Positions 52,435 to 62,482 are shown, numbered from the stretch's first letter. The stretch is 64,000 bases of DNA from Bacteroidota bacterium (GCA_018266395.1 JAFEAM010000012.1:1-64000); one strand, 5' to 3'. The notes: a model not told the origin generated them from the sequence alone. Program-made: numbers and translations.

Positions 52435-54813
52435 ATGAAACATTTATACACACTTATTACCGTTCTATTTATCACAATCACTGCGCAGGCACAAAACCTT
52501 CTTAAGGGGAAGGTGACAGACAGCAGTAGCCAGTTGCCCCTTGCAGGAGCCAATGTCCAGATTGAAGGAAAAGGCGGGACCGTAACTGATAAAGACGGTA
52601 TGTTTTCCTTTGAATGCAGCGGTTCCGTCAACATTACTGTATCCTACATTGGCTTTGTCAACTACAGCACTACTGCTGATTGCGGCTCGGAGTTGAATAT
52701 TGCACTCACTCCATCTCAGCAGACGTTGAGCGCAGTGGAGATCACCGCTACCTCCGCAATCAATCAAAACATGCTCTCCCAGCCCGTATCTATTGCAAAG
52801 CTGGGAATGACAGAAATCAAACGCGGCAACGGGCTCTTTCTTGATGATGCTATCAACGCCAATATTCCAGGCGTATTCATGCAACGACGCACAATTTCTG
52901 CCGGCCAGCAATTCAATATCCGTGGCTATGGCGGCGGTGGACCTGGCGTAAGAGGAACTGCAAACAATTTTGACGGTCTGGGTGTGAAAGCATATCTGAA
53001 CGGCATCCCGATTACGGACGCAGAAGGTATCACCGTTATGGATGACATTGATTTCGGTTCGCTTGGAAATGTTGAAATCACCAAGGGTCCCAGCGGTACA
53101 TTGTATGGGCTTGCCATCGCGGGTGTCATTAACCTCCAAACTCAACGCGCAGAAAGGGACAGGACTTCTGTCAGCCAGGATGTACTGGTTGGGAGTTATG
53201 GATTAAACAGGCTCACGACCCGCGTCCAGATCAGTAAAGGAAACTCCAACCTCATGATCAACTATGGCCGGATGCGATACGATGGCTTCATGAACCACAC
53301 AAATTCCAGGAAGGATTTTGTAAATGCGATGGGTGAGTTCCAATTGAATGAAAAACAATCTTTGACAACATATTTTGGTTTCAGTGACAGCTATGATGCC
53401 AGGAATGGCGAACTCACCATTGATCAATACAATAACTTTGATTACAGCGGGAACCCCGCTTATATCAAGAATGACGCGCACTCTAACATCATCAGCTTTC
53501 GCGCCGGAGTTGCACACCGTTACAACTTCACGAGGAGTTTTTCAAATAACACTGTCTTTTTTGGTACAGGTCAGAGCAACAATGCCAGTTCAGCCGGTGG
53601 ATGGACAGACAAAGCACCTGTAAACTTTGGATTCAGGACAACCTTTGATGCCCGACTGGAGATCAAATCAGGCGTTACGCTCACTGGCATAACCGGCATG
53701 GAGGCCCAGAAACAGTATGCGCAGACAATCGGGTACGGAATGGTAACCAATAACGCCGACCCCGCCGGATATAATATCATCGGGCCTATCCGTAGTAACC
53801 AGACCTCTGTGACTTCCAACTACTCATTGTTTACCCAGTGGACGCTCTCGCTACCGCATGACATTTCCATCACAGCAGGTTTGGGGTCAAGCAATATGAA
53901 CATTACGCTTTATGACAAACTCTATGTGGCAGCTAATAATACTCCCACTAATAAAGTACCCACCACTTACGCCAACCAGTACAATGGTTTGATCGCCCCA
54001 AGTTTCGCATTCAATAAGATTGTGAATAAGCACATCTCGGTGTACGCGTCATACAACCGGGGATTCCGCGCTCCTACCGCATCGAATATTTATACACCGC
54101 TTGCGGGAACTGTTAACACCAGCCTGCGCCCCGAAAAGGGAAATCAATTTGAAGTTGGATCAAAAGGCTCTGCCTTTGACGACAAGCTTGTTTATGAGAT
54201 CGCCTATTTCAATATGAAGTTTACTGACAAGATGACGGCCGTGGCTGTTCCTAATGCTGCCGGAACAGCAACCGCTTACACTTACACAACAAACAGCGGC
54301 GGGCAGACCAACAATGGCGTGGAGTTATTGCTGAAATATCTGCTTATCAGTTCCAAAACAGGGTTTGTCTCATCATTGAGACCCTACATGAACTATGCTT
54401 ATTCGGATTTCAAGTACAATAACTTCTTTTACCAAAACAATGCCCTGGTCGCGCCTTCAGACTATTCAGGCCTGGCCGTGGCAGGAGTTCCCAAGCATAC
54501 ATTCAATGCTGGGGTAGACTTTATGTCCAGGCCGGGGTTGTACGGAAATATCACTTATCTGTTTCGCGATTCGATGCCATTCACTTCCGATGGTTTGAAT
54601 ACAGCCTCTTCCTACAGCCTGCTAAACGGAAAGATTGGGTTCAGGAAGATGATCAGTTCCCATGTCGATCTTGACGCCTACTTTGGAGTGAACAATATTA
54701 CAGGCGTTCAGTACTATCAGATGGTGTTTGTCAATCAATTGCCGGATGCCTATATACCTGCGCCAAACAACATCAACTACTACGGTGGGGTTAATTTCAA
54801 GTATATCTTTTGA
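52435..54813 (+). CDS. TonB-dependent receptor with carboxypeptidase-like N-terminal domain
   Basis: A 792-residue outer-membrane receptor. The signal peptide (HLYTLITVLFITITAQAQ) is followed by a carboxypeptidase-regulatory-like domain (LLKGKVTDSSSQLPLAGANV, about residues 20-100), a plug domain (FNIRGYGGGGPGVRG, VEITKGPSGTLYGLAIAGVI) and a 22-strand barrel ending in YYGGVNFKYIF. The plug has no TonB-box that I can define. Barrel motifs such as NRGFRAPTASNIYTPLA are common in siderophore-type receptors. It is followed by a strong terminator. The substrate is not predictable. Confidence 0.92.
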   Translation: MKHLYTLITVLFITITAQAQNLLKGKVTDSSSQLPLAGANVQIEGKGGTVTDKDGMFSFECSGSVNITVSYIGFVNYSTTADCGSELNIALTPSQQTLSAVEITATSAINQNMLSQPVSIAKLGMTEIKRGNGLFLDDAINANIPGVFMQRRTISAGQQFNIRGYGGGGPGVRGTANNFDGLGVKAYLNGIPITDAEGITVMDDIDFGSLGNVEITKGPSGTLYGLAIAGVINLQTQRAERDRTSVSQDVLVGSYGLNRLTTRVQISKGNSNLMINYGRMRYDGFMNHTNSRKDFVNAMGEFQLNEKQSLTTYFGFSDSYDARNGELTIDQYNNFDYSGNPAYIKNDAHSNIISFRAGVAHRYNFTRSFSNNTVFFGTGQSNNASSAGGWTDKAPVNFGFRTTFDARLEIKSGVTLTGITGMEAQKQYAQTIGYGMVTNNADPAGYNIIGPIRSNQTSVTSNYSLFTQWTLSLPHDISITAGLGSSNMNITLYDKLYVAANNTPTNKVPTTYANQYNGLIAPSFAFNKIVNKHISVYASYNRGFRAPTASNIYTPLAGTVNTSLRPEKGNQFEVGSKGSAFDDKLVYEIAYFNMKFTDKMTAVAVPNAAGTATAYTYTTNSGGQTNNGVELLLKYLLISSKTGFVSSLRPYMNYAYSDFKYNNFFYQNNALVAPSDYSGLAVAGVPKHTFNAGVDFMSRPGLYGNITYLFRDSMPFTSDGLNTASSYSLLNGKIGFRKMISSHVDLDAYFGVNNITGVQYYQMVFVNQLPDAYIPAPNNINYYGGVNFKYIF

Positions 54814-54841
54814 TAAGAACCGCAGTGCCTTAATAAAATCC

Positions 54842-54873
54842 AAGAGCGGCCATCCAGCCGCTCTTTTCTTTTG
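54842..54873 (+). terminator. Intrinsic terminator after the TonB receptor
   Basis: AAGAGCGGC-catcca-GCCGCTCTT followed by TTCTTTTGTT. A 9-bp perfect stem with a T-rich tail; the minus strand tail is weaker, so it mainly serves the receptor. Confidence 0.85.
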
Positions 54874-54898
54874 TTGCCCTCATTGATTGTGATTCTGC

Positions 54899-57586
54899 TT
54901 AATGGGCTTCCAGCCAGTTTTTTCCAATCCCAACTTCCACTTCCATTGGCACGTCCAGCAGGACTGCAGTACGCATCAGCTCGATTACCTTTGGTTTTAC
55001 AATCTCTTCTTCTTCTCCGAAGAGGTCAAACACAAGTTCATCATGCACCTGTAGAATCATCCGCGTCCTGAGTTTCTCCTTATACAGCCAGCGCTGGATA
55101 TTCACCATTGCAATTTTAATGATGTCAGCCGCGCTGCCCTGGATCGGTGCGTTAATGGCATTGCGTTCTGCAAAACCTCGTGTGGTAATGTTGCGAGAGT
55201 TAATGTCACGCAAGTAACGTCGTCTGCCCAGAATGGTCTCGACATATTCCTTTTCCCGGGCATGGTTGATGCTGTCATCCATATAGCGTTTGATCCCCGG
55301 GAATTCCCTGAAATATGATTCAATAATCTCCATTCCTTCGGTTCTGGAAATGCCGAGGTTCTGCGATAGCCCAAAGGCCGTGCTTCCATAAAGGATCCCA
55401 AAATTCACCTCCTTGGCCTTGCGTCTCATGTCAGGCGTAACCTGGTCAAGAGGAACTTTAAATACCTTGGCTGCTGTGGTTGCATGAATATCTCTTCTGT
55501 TCCTGAAGGCCTCAATCATGGTGCTGTCTTTTGCAAAAGACGCCGCTATCCTAAGCTCAATCTGGGAGTAGTCTGCGGAGAGCAGTTTATATCCTGCACT
55601 TCTTGGGACAAATGCGTTCCTGATCTGGCGTCCCTTCTCGGTTCGAATGGGAATATTCTGAAGGTTTGGATTGTTTGAACTTAATCTTCCCGTGGCCGCG
55701 ACAGCCTGTCTGAAGTCAGAATGGATCCTTCCATCGTGCTGGCTCACCATTCTGGGTAGCGCATCTACGTAAGTCGATCGTAACTTCTCATATTCCCGAT
55801 ATTCAAGAATTTTGCGGACAATGTCATGCTCTTCTGAGAGCTTCAACAACACGTCCTCTCCGGTGGCATATTGTCCTGTCCTGGTTTTTTTGGCCTTACC
55901 GCCGAGTTTCATCTTTTCAAAGAGGATTTCGCCCAACTGTTTTGGTGATCCAATGTTGAATTCCGTTCCGGCCAGCTTGTAGATTTCACTCTGCACCTTG
56001 TCGCTGTCCTTTTTTAGCGAATCACTCATCGTACTCAACGCCTGCAGGTCAATGCACACCCCCTCAAATTCCATGGATGCAAGTGTCTGCACAAGGGGCA
56101 TCTCAACATCTCTCATCAAAAGCGAATGGCGCCTAAGCTCCAGTTCGTGTTGAAGTTTTGCCTTGAGTCTGTAAACCGCGTCAACCCGCTGAAGAGCCTG
56201 GTCCTTTTCACTTATTTCTTCTGACAGTTGAAATCCCAGATACTGGTTACTGATAATGCCCAGATCGTGCGAGGCTTCCGGTTCAATTAGATAATGGGCA
56301 ATCATTGTATCGAACAAGACACCCTGAAGGTCAATACCGGCCTTTTTTAACACGAGCAGAGCCAACTTGATGTTATGACCGTGTTTGGCAATGTGAGGAT
56401 TTACAATACACGGCTCAAATATCTTAAGTTGCTTGTTGGTGACCTCAAAGTAAACTGCCTGGTGTCCCTCATATGAAATGGCCATGCCGGTTGGCTTGAA
56501 GTCGAAATGTTCGGCTTCATCGGTCAAAATCTCAATGGCAAATTCTTTCACCCCATCCAGCTTCTCAGCCAGAGACTTCATTTCATTTTCAGATGTAAGA
56601 ACACTGTATGAGGAGGGCAATTGTTCACCTGCAGCAATCGGGGCAGGCGTTTCATTGCTACCAAACATGGACAACTGGGCAACTTTCGGGCTTGAGAGTG
56701 CGGCACTTCCCGTGGAAATTACTCTTGACATCAGCGTCTTGAATTCCATTTCCTCAAAAATGGGCGCCAGTACATCTTTATCGGGCCCCCTATATGCCAT
56801 GAGTTCCTCGTCAAGCTCAATGGGAACATCAGTAGCAATTGTTGCCAGTTTCTTTGACAACAAGGCCTGCTCCCCGAATTGCTCCACCCGCTCCTTCAAT
56901 TTGCCTTTCAGCTTGTCTGCGCTCTTTACCACCTTTTCAACGGTTCCGAACTGTTTGACCAGTTCCGCCGCCGTCTTTGGTCCTACGCCAGGAATGCCGG
57001 GTATATTGTCTGATGTGTCGCCCTGCAGGCCAAGGATATCGATCACCTGAGAGACATTTTCGATATCCCATTTTTCGCAAACTTCCTTTGGCCCTAGAAT
57101 ATCGACAGCGTTACCCATATAGGCGGGCTTGTATAACTTAACATGCTCACTGACGACCTGGCCGAAGTCCTTGTCTGGGGTCATCATAAATACTTCAAAG
57201 CCCCTTTTCTCAGCTTGCCTCGAAAGTGTCCCGATTATGTCATCTGCTTCATATCCATCCATTTCAAGTATAGGGATATTGAATCCGCGGATTATCTGCT
57301 TGATGATGGGTATCCCCGACCGGATATCCTCAGGCGTTTCCTGGCGATGCGCCTTGTAATCCTCAAAGATCTCGTCCCTGAAAGTTGGAGCAGCCGTGTC
57401 GAATGCCACACCAATATGCGTCGGCTTCTGCTTTTGAAGGACCTCCAGCAGGGTGTTCGTAAATCCAAATACAACCGAGGTGTTCATCCCTTTGGAATTT
57501 ATCCTGGGATTTTTTGTGAATGCAAAATGAGCCCTGTAGATAAGGGCATATGCATCCAGCAGGAACAATTTCTTTTCAGCGGCCAT
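54899..57586 (-). CDS. polA: DNA polymerase I (3'-5' exonuclease site degenerate)
   Basis: An 895-residue Pol I, used in Okazaki-fragment processing and repair. The 5'-3' exonuclease domain (about residues 5-300) contains LLDAYALIYRAHFAF, DGYEADDIIGT, TPDKDFGQ and LQGDTSDNIPGIPGVGPKTA. The polymerase domain has motif A (LLSADYSQIELR, 671-680), motif B (RRKAKEVNFGILYG, 721-734) and motif C (LQVHDELVFD, HDE at 848-850). The middle domain (about 330-485) keeps the fold length but not the exonuclease ligands: FDTET is IEILT near 351-355, the Asp of KxD becomes Ala or Leu (HNIKLALL) and the Y-x3-D site is ALQRVDAVY. It probably lacks proofreading. Confidence 0.95.
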   Translation of the reverse strand: MAAEKKLFLLDAYALIYRAHFAFTKNPRINSKGMNTSVVFGFTNTLLEVLQKQKPTHIGVAFDTAAPTFRDEIFEDYKAHRQETPEDIRSGIPIIKQIIRGFNIPILEMDGYEADDIIGTLSRQAEKRGFEVFMMTPDKDFGQVVSEHVKLYKPAYMGNAVDILGPKEVCEKWDIENVSQVIDILGLQGDTSDNIPGIPGVGPKTAAELVKQFGTVEKVVKSADKLKGKLKERVEQFGEQALLSKKLATIATDVPIELDEELMAYRGPDKDVLAPIFEEMEFKTLMSRVISTGSAALSSPKVAQLSMFGSNETPAPIAAGEQLPSSYSVLTSENEMKSLAEKLDGVKEFAIEILTDEAEHFDFKPTGMAISYEGHQAVYFEVTNKQLKIFEPCIVNPHIAKHGHNIKLALLVLKKAGIDLQGVLFDTMIAHYLIEPEASHDLGIISNQYLGFQLSEEISEKDQALQRVDAVYRLKAKLQHELELRRHSLLMRDVEMPLVQTLASMEFEGVCIDLQALSTMSDSLKKDSDKVQSEIYKLAGTEFNIGSPKQLGEILFEKMKLGGKAKKTRTGQYATGEDVLLKLSEEHDIVRKILEYREYEKLRSTYVDALPRMVSQHDGRIHSDFRQAVAATGRLSSNNPNLQNIPIRTEKGRQIRNAFVPRSAGYKLLSADYSQIELRIAASFAKDSTMIEAFRNRRDIHATTAAKVFKVPLDQVTPDMRRKAKEVNFGILYGSTAFGLSQNLGISRTEGMEIIESYFREFPGIKRYMDDSINHAREKEYVETILGRRRYLRDINSRNITTRGFAERNAINAPIQGSAADIIKIAMVNIQRWLYKEKLRTRMILQVHDELVFDLFGEEEEIVKPKVIELMRTAVLLDVPMEVEVGIGKNWLEAH

Positions 57587-57698
57587 GCAACGAAGGTAGA
57601 AAGTTCATCATTAAATACAGACCAGTTTGAATTATGGGGATCAGCCCGGGGCTGGATTTCCTTATGGGTTATTATCTTCACCAGAGCAAATTCAATCC

Positions 57699-59336
57699 AT
57701 GACCAATCCACTCGAATATTTCTTGCATTGGGAAAGCAATTCCCCCGGGGATATTTTTCTCAGACAGGCCAACGCTCACGACTGGAATACCTGGACTTTT
57801 GCTGAGGCAGGACTTCAAATAAGGAAAATTGCTGCCTATCTGGTGTCCCTGCAACTGCCAAAGGGAAGTCATATCGCCCTGCTGTCAAAAAACTGTCCGC
57901 ATTGGATCATGGCTGATCTTGCTATCATGATGGCGGGCCATGTGTCCATTCCACTGTATCCCACACTGCCGCCAGAGACTATCCGCCAGATCCTTGATCA
58001 CAGTGAGTCTTTCGTCATCTTCATTGGCAAACTCGACAATTATGCTGCGCAGCGGCCCGGCATTCCTGGACATATAAAAAAAATTGCCGTCGAAATGTTT
58101 GGTGAAAGAGAAGAAAATACCTGGGAAAAACTCTGCGATACATATGCCCCACTGCCTGAGATCCCAAGGCTGAATCCCGAGGACATGATGACCATTGTCT
58201 ACACATCCGGAACTACTGGTACACCCAAGGGAGTAATGCATGTCTATAAATCATTTCACGCTACGATTTCAGCCGCATTGAAAGTTGTTCCTTTCCCCCA
58301 AAGACCACGTTTGTTCTCCTACCTGCCCATGAGTCATATTGCCGAAAGAATTGGCATCGAAATTATGGGGCTTCGGCTTGGTGCACAATTTTCGTTTTCA
58401 GAGAATCTTGAAACTTTTCCCAGGAATCTGGCAGACACGCAACCCGATTATTTTTTTGCAGTGCCCCGCATCTGGTCCAAGTTCCAGGAAAAAATACTGG
58501 AGAAAATACCGGAAAGAAAACTCAGCACGCTTGTCGGTCTGCCATTGGTCGGATCGATTGTCAAGCATTCCATACGTCGGAAGCTCGGTTTGGCAAAAGC
58601 AAAGCTCTGTATTTCTGGTGCGGCGCCGATGAGCGTTGCTCAACTGCAATGGTGGAACCGATTGGGTGTCATGATCTATGAGGCGTATGGCATGACCGAA
58701 GACTGCGTTTATGCCCATTTCAATACGCCATCGTCCTGGAAATTCGGTACTGTTGGGAAACCACTCCCTGAACTGAAGGTAAAAATCACTGATGAGGAAG
58801 AAATCTGCGTGAAGAGCGACTACCTGATGCGAGGCTACTACAAGGAGCCAGAGCTGACAGCACAGATGTATGATGCCGATGGATATCTCAAGACCGGTGA
58901 CACTGGCGAATTAGATAAGGAAGGGTTTTTGAAAATCGTGGGCAGGGTAAAAGACCAGTTTAAAACGGATAAGGGAAAGTACATCTCCCCGGCTCCCATC
59001 GAGATGAAAATTCTTGAAAACAAAGACATTGGTCAAGTGGCCGTCGTCGGGATGGGCATTCCTCAGCCCATCATGCTGGTTGTACTGACGGAATCAGCCC
59101 GAAAGAAAAGCAAAGAGGAAATCATCAGGAGTCTCACCGATACTATTGACAAGGTCAATCTTCATCTCGAAACTTATGAAAGACTCGAGACGGCTGTTGT
59201 TATGCAGCATGATTGGACCCAGGAAAATGGATTATTGACCCCCACGCTCAAACTTAAACGCAATCAGCTCGAGAAAATTCATGTGCCGAGATATCCAAAG
59301 TGGTATCATGAGCAGGGTAGGGTGGTCTGGGAATAA
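57699..59336 (+). CDS. Long-chain acyl-CoA synthetase (AMP-binding), second copy
   Basis: A 545-residue AMP-forming ligase of the long-chain acyl-CoA synthetase type. IVYTSGTTGTPKGVMH, FSYLPMSHIAERIG, MIYEAYGMTEDCVYAHFNTP, DGYLKTGDTGELDKEGFLKI and RVKDQFKTDKGKYISPAPIE are the family's motifs; the last resembles long-chain ACSL enzymes rather than FadD. The C-terminal lysine region near TLKLKRNQLE is kept. It differs from the ligase at 45358. ATG 57699 is chosen; the longer frame from 57627 has no homologous extension. It is followed by a bidirectional terminator. Confidence 0.92.
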   Translation: MTNPLEYFLHWESNSPGDIFLRQANAHDWNTWTFAEAGLQIRKIAAYLVSLQLPKGSHIALLSKNCPHWIMADLAIMMAGHVSIPLYPTLPPETIRQILDHSESFVIFIGKLDNYAAQRPGIPGHIKKIAVEMFGEREENTWEKLCDTYAPLPEIPRLNPEDMMTIVYTSGTTGTPKGVMHVYKSFHATISAALKVVPFPQRPRLFSYLPMSHIAERIGIEIMGLRLGAQFSFSENLETFPRNLADTQPDYFFAVPRIWSKFQEKILEKIPERKLSTLVGLPLVGSIVKHSIRRKLGLAKAKLCISGAAPMSVAQLQWWNRLGVMIYEAYGMTEDCVYAHFNTPSSWKFGTVGKPLPELKVKITDEEEICVKSDYLMRGYYKEPELTAQMYDADGYLKTGDTGELDKEGFLKIVGRVKDQFKTDKGKYISPAPIEMKILENKDIGQVAVVGMGIPQPIMLVVLTESARKKSKEEIIRSLTDTIDKVNLHLETYERLETAVVMQHDWTQENGLLTPTLKLKRNQLEKIHVPRYPKWYHEQGRVVWE

Positions 59337-59348
59337 CTACGCCTGAAA

Positions 59349-59384
59349 AATAAATGCCGGCTTTCGAACCGGCATTTATTTGTT
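59349..59384. terminator. Bidirectional terminator between two convergent genes
   Basis: AATAAATGCCGG-ctttcgaa-CCGGCATTTATT, a perfect 12-bp stem, with TGTTG after it on the plus strand and TTTTTC after it on the minus strand. Confidence 0.8.
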
Positions 59385-59402
59385 GATCTATTGCAAGCTC
59401 TA

Positions 59403-60254
59403 TCAAAGGTGCGCTTTGAAGAAAGCAACGGTGTTCTTATATGCATCTTTGTAAGCCTCTTCGTTAAAGGCTCCCATAGGATTGCTTGGATTGGCAAATC
59501 CGTGGTCTGCATCATAGGGCTTGATCGTAAGTTTCCTCCCCGCATCTTTCATGTTCTTTTCGAACTTGTCCATCACATCCTTATTGATCCACTTATCTTT
59601 TGTCCCCCAAATATTCAACACCTCACAGTTCAGGGTTTTTAGTTTTGCGACATCTTCCACCGGCATTCCATAATACATGACACATGCAGAAGCCTGCTTC
59701 CCTGCATTCAACGCAGCCAACAAAGACTGCCCTCCGCCAAAACACCAGCCCACGGTTCCCACCTTTGCGCCTTCACCAACGTATTCAAGGGCCCCTTTCA
59801 CAATCTGGTCACCTCGGTCCTGCTTAAATGCTTGCATATACTTACCCGCAGTTTCCCGGTCACTGGCAACATTCCCGTCATACATATCCAGTGCCAGAAC
59901 ATTCACATCTCCAACATCATTATACAGGTCCTCACTCTGTCTTTTTATATTGTCATTTAGGCCCCACCATTCCTGGAAGACAAAAATCCACTTGTTGCTT
60001 GGCTTCTTTGACTTGAGCAGAAACCCATTAGCCTCCGTGCCGTCGGCACACTTGAACTTGATCATCTCACCTCCTGCCAGCGATACATGTACATATAAGC
60101 GGGGTGTGCGATGTTCCATGTTAAACTCTTTGCTGGATGCAAACATTGCAAACTTGTCTGTAGACGATGTGTGACAAACCGTCGTCTCCTCATTTTGCGC
60201 CATGCCAAGCCGGACGAGCATCAGCATTGCAAGGAACATAGTTATTCTCTTCAT
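59403..60254 (-). CDS. Exported dienelactone hydrolase family protein
   Basis: A 283-residue alpha/beta hydrolase with a Sec signal peptide (ITMFLAMLMLVRLGMAQ). The nucleophile is the Cys of VGTVGWCFGGGQSL, as in dienelactone hydrolases; the acid is likely Asp in NIWGTKDKWINKD and the base His in YDADHGFANPSN. FVFQEWWGLNDNIKRQSEDL is the family's oxyanion region. The substrate is unknown. TAATTTCG, a 7-of-8 match to a -7 box, lies upstream on the minus strand. Confidence 0.88.
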   Translation of the reverse strand: MKRITMFLAMLMLVRLGMAQNEETTVCHTSSTDKFAMFASSKEFNMEHRTPRLYVHVSLAGGEMIKFKCADGTEANGFLLKSKKPSNKWIFVFQEWWGLNDNIKRQSEDLYNDVGDVNVLALDMYDGNVASDRETAGKYMQAFKQDRGDQIVKGALEYVGEGAKVGTVGWCFGGGQSLLAALNAGKQASACVMYYGMPVEDVAKLKTLNCEVLNIWGTKDKWINKDVMDKFEKNMKDAGRKLTIKPYDADHGFANPSNPMGAFNEEAYKDAYKNTVAFFKAHL

Positions 60255-60307
60255 TGTGGTTTGGTTTTAAGTGGTACGAAATTAATCAGATTTCTCCCTT
60301 AATCTCA

Positions 60308-60775
60308 TTACTTCACCTGCCCGGTCAGATATCGGTCCCACATGATAAGGTCCGTATTAACCGGCTCGTATCCCAATTCGCGGATTCTGGCCGCAATCTG
60401 ACCGCGGTGATATGTGCCGTGATTCACAACATGGATCATTATCACGGAGATCTGGTTGCTAAATTTATCACCCGCATTGTTGGTATAATGAAGTATAGGA
60501 TCAAACGATCTCCCAGACTGAACAAATTCCTTCCAGCCCCGATTCGCCTCTCCATTCAAAGTGATAAGCTGATTCAAATCATAGGTTCCCCACAGTTTAT
60601 AGTCAGGTGCCGGTCTGGAGATGATGCGATTCAACCAGACCAGTTGCGCCACAAGGCTGTGGGCAAACAGGCCGTAAATTTTCTCATCTTTTATGTTTTG
60701 GGTCCTGATGCAGTCCATTACTCTTTCGTTCGCCCATTCATTGTAACGGTAAATCGTTTCAAAATAATTCATCAT
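60308..60775 (-). CDS. DinB family protein
   Basis: A 155-residue four-helix-bundle protein of the DinB/YfiT group, which usually binds a metal through three His. NYFETIYRYNEWANERVMDC opens the first helix; FAHSLVAQLVWLNRI gives one His, and HVVNHGTYHRGQIAARIREL gives two more. These proteins are thiol transferases or stress-induced enzymes of unclear substrate; bacillithiol use is possible. It lies 53 bp before the dienelactone hydrolase gene on the same strand. Confidence 0.88.
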   Translation of the reverse strand: MMNYFETIYRYNEWANERVMDCIRTQNIKDEKIYGLFAHSLVAQLVWLNRIISRPAPDYKLWGTYDLNQLITLNGEANRGWKEFVQSGRSFDPILHYTNNAGDKFSNQISVIMIHVVNHGTYHRGQIAARIRELGYEPVNTDLIMWDRYLTGQVK

Positions 60776-60808
60776 GGTTTTTTACTTTAGTTGACAATTC
60801 TTACCCGT

Positions 60809-62482
60809 ATGAAACCAGGACCGGCCCTGCTTGGGCATTATTTAACCTCTTTGCTGCTCTTGTTCTCGCCAGCCTTTCACCATCACACTTACGGACAATC
60901 AGGTCAAATTGATACACAATCTATCGAATCTATGTACGACCTGAATTTCACCAAAGCGGAACGGGATTCATTTCAGACTATTCTTGCCGACTACCAGAAA
61001 CTCTTTAGACTTCTGCATGAAAAACCACTGAAAAACAGCACACCCATGGCTCTTGTTTTTGATCCGGTACCGATCGGATTCGAAATCGAAACAAAACAGC
61101 TGCCAATGGATTGGAGCCTTCCGGCTTCAGTTGTCCTGCCTGCCAATAAGGAAGAGCTCGCCTTCCTTCCCGTTTACAAATTGTCAGTGCTAATCCGTAC
61201 GCGCAAGATAACATCCCTTGAGCTTACTCAAATATATCTGCGTCGACTGAAGCGATATGCTGATACGCTGCAATGCGCCATTACAATTCTCGAACAGTCT
61301 GCCATTAAACAAGCGCAAATTGCCGACCAGGAAATCTCAAAAGGAAAATACCGCGGCCCTTTGCATGGGATTCCTTATGGCATCAAGGACTTATTAACCG
61401 TTGAGGGGACGGAAACAACCTGGGGTGCCGCACCTTATAAAGGGCAGGTCATAACTGAGACTGCCACTGTTGTGAAAAAGCTGGGGGCTGCAGGCGCCGT
61501 TCTTATCGTAAAGCTCACCCTTGGCGCATTGGCAATGGGAGACATATGGTACGGGGGCGTCACAAAAAATCCATGGAATCTGAAACAGGGGTCCAGTGGT
61601 TCATCAGCTGGATCAGCAGCCTCCACCGTAGCAGGACTGGTAGCTTTTGCCATCGGGACGGAAACGCTCGGCTCCATTGTCTCGCCTGCCACCCGCTGTG
61701 GCGCAACAGGATTAAGGCCTTCGTTCGGGCGCGTGAGCCGCACAGGGGCAATGGCCTTAAGCTGGAGCATGGACAAAATTGGTCCCATTTGCAGGTCGGC
61801 AGTGGATTGCGCAATAGTCTTCGATGCCATCCGGGGTAAGGATGACATCGACCATCATGTGTCGTCTGCATCTTTCAACTACCAGCAAAAGTCAATAGAC
61901 ATACGCAAGCTCAGGGTTGGCTATATCAAATCCTACTTTGAGGCGACATCCCCATCAAAAGAGAATGATAATAAAGTTCTGGACGTATTCCGCTCCATGG
62001 GATTGGAGCTTCATCCGGTTGAAATGAACCTGAGTGTTCCCGTGAGTGCCATCAGATTTATGCTTACGGCCGAGGCAGCCGCCGCATTTGATGAGTTAAC
62101 CCGATCCAATCGTGATAGCCTGCTGACAGATCAAAGGAAGAATGCCTGGCCCAATACCTTCCGCGGTGCGCGATTTATTCCCGCTGTAGACTACATTAAT
62201 GCATCCCGCCAACGATACGAACTTGTGCAGGAGTTTCACCGCCTCATCAAAGACTATGATGTAATCATTTCACCCAGCTTCGGAGGCAATCAATTATTGG
62301 TCACAAACCTTACAGGAACGCCATGCCTTGTAATGCCTGATGGCTATAATGATCAGAGAACTCCAACAAGCATATCGCTGCTTAGCAAACTGTACGGAGA
62401 GGCACCGCTTATTGCACTGGCCCGAGCTTATCAGGAAGCCACCGCCTGGGAGGACAACATTCCTCCGTTATTCAAACCCTAA
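60809..62482 (+). CDS. Exported amidase (amidase signature family)
   Basis: A 557-residue hydrolase with a signal peptide (LLGHYLTSLLLLFSPAF), so probably periplasmic. The Ser-cisSer-Lys triad is visible: Lys in LHGIPYGIKDLLT, the cis-Ser in GSSGSSAGSAA, and the catalytic Ser in GTETLGSIVSPATRCG. The family cleaves C-N amide bonds. The central GATGLRPSFGRVSRTGAMAL-type segment is also kept. ATG 60809 is chosen over TTG 60791. The substrate is unknown. TACTTTAG upstream is a near match to a -7 box. Confidence 0.88.
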   Translation: MKPGPALLGHYLTSLLLLFSPAFHHHTYGQSGQIDTQSIESMYDLNFTKAERDSFQTILADYQKLFRLLHEKPLKNSTPMALVFDPVPIGFEIETKQLPMDWSLPASVVLPANKEELAFLPVYKLSVLIRTRKITSLELTQIYLRRLKRYADTLQCAITILEQSAIKQAQIADQEISKGKYRGPLHGIPYGIKDLLTVEGTETTWGAAPYKGQVITETATVVKKLGAAGAVLIVKLTLGALAMGDIWYGGVTKNPWNLKQGSSGSSAGSAASTVAGLVAFAIGTETLGSIVSPATRCGATGLRPSFGRVSRTGAMALSWSMDKIGPICRSAVDCAIVFDAIRGKDDIDHHVSSASFNYQQKSIDIRKLRVGYIKSYFEATSPSKENDNKVLDVFRSMGLELHPVEMNLSVPVSAIRFMLTAEAAAAFDELTRSNRDSLLTDQRKNAWPNTFRGARFIPAVDYINASRQRYELVQEFHRLIKDYDVIISPSFGGNQLLVTNLTGTPCLVMPDGYNDQRTPTSISLLSKLYGEAPLIALARAYQEATAWEDNIPPLFKP

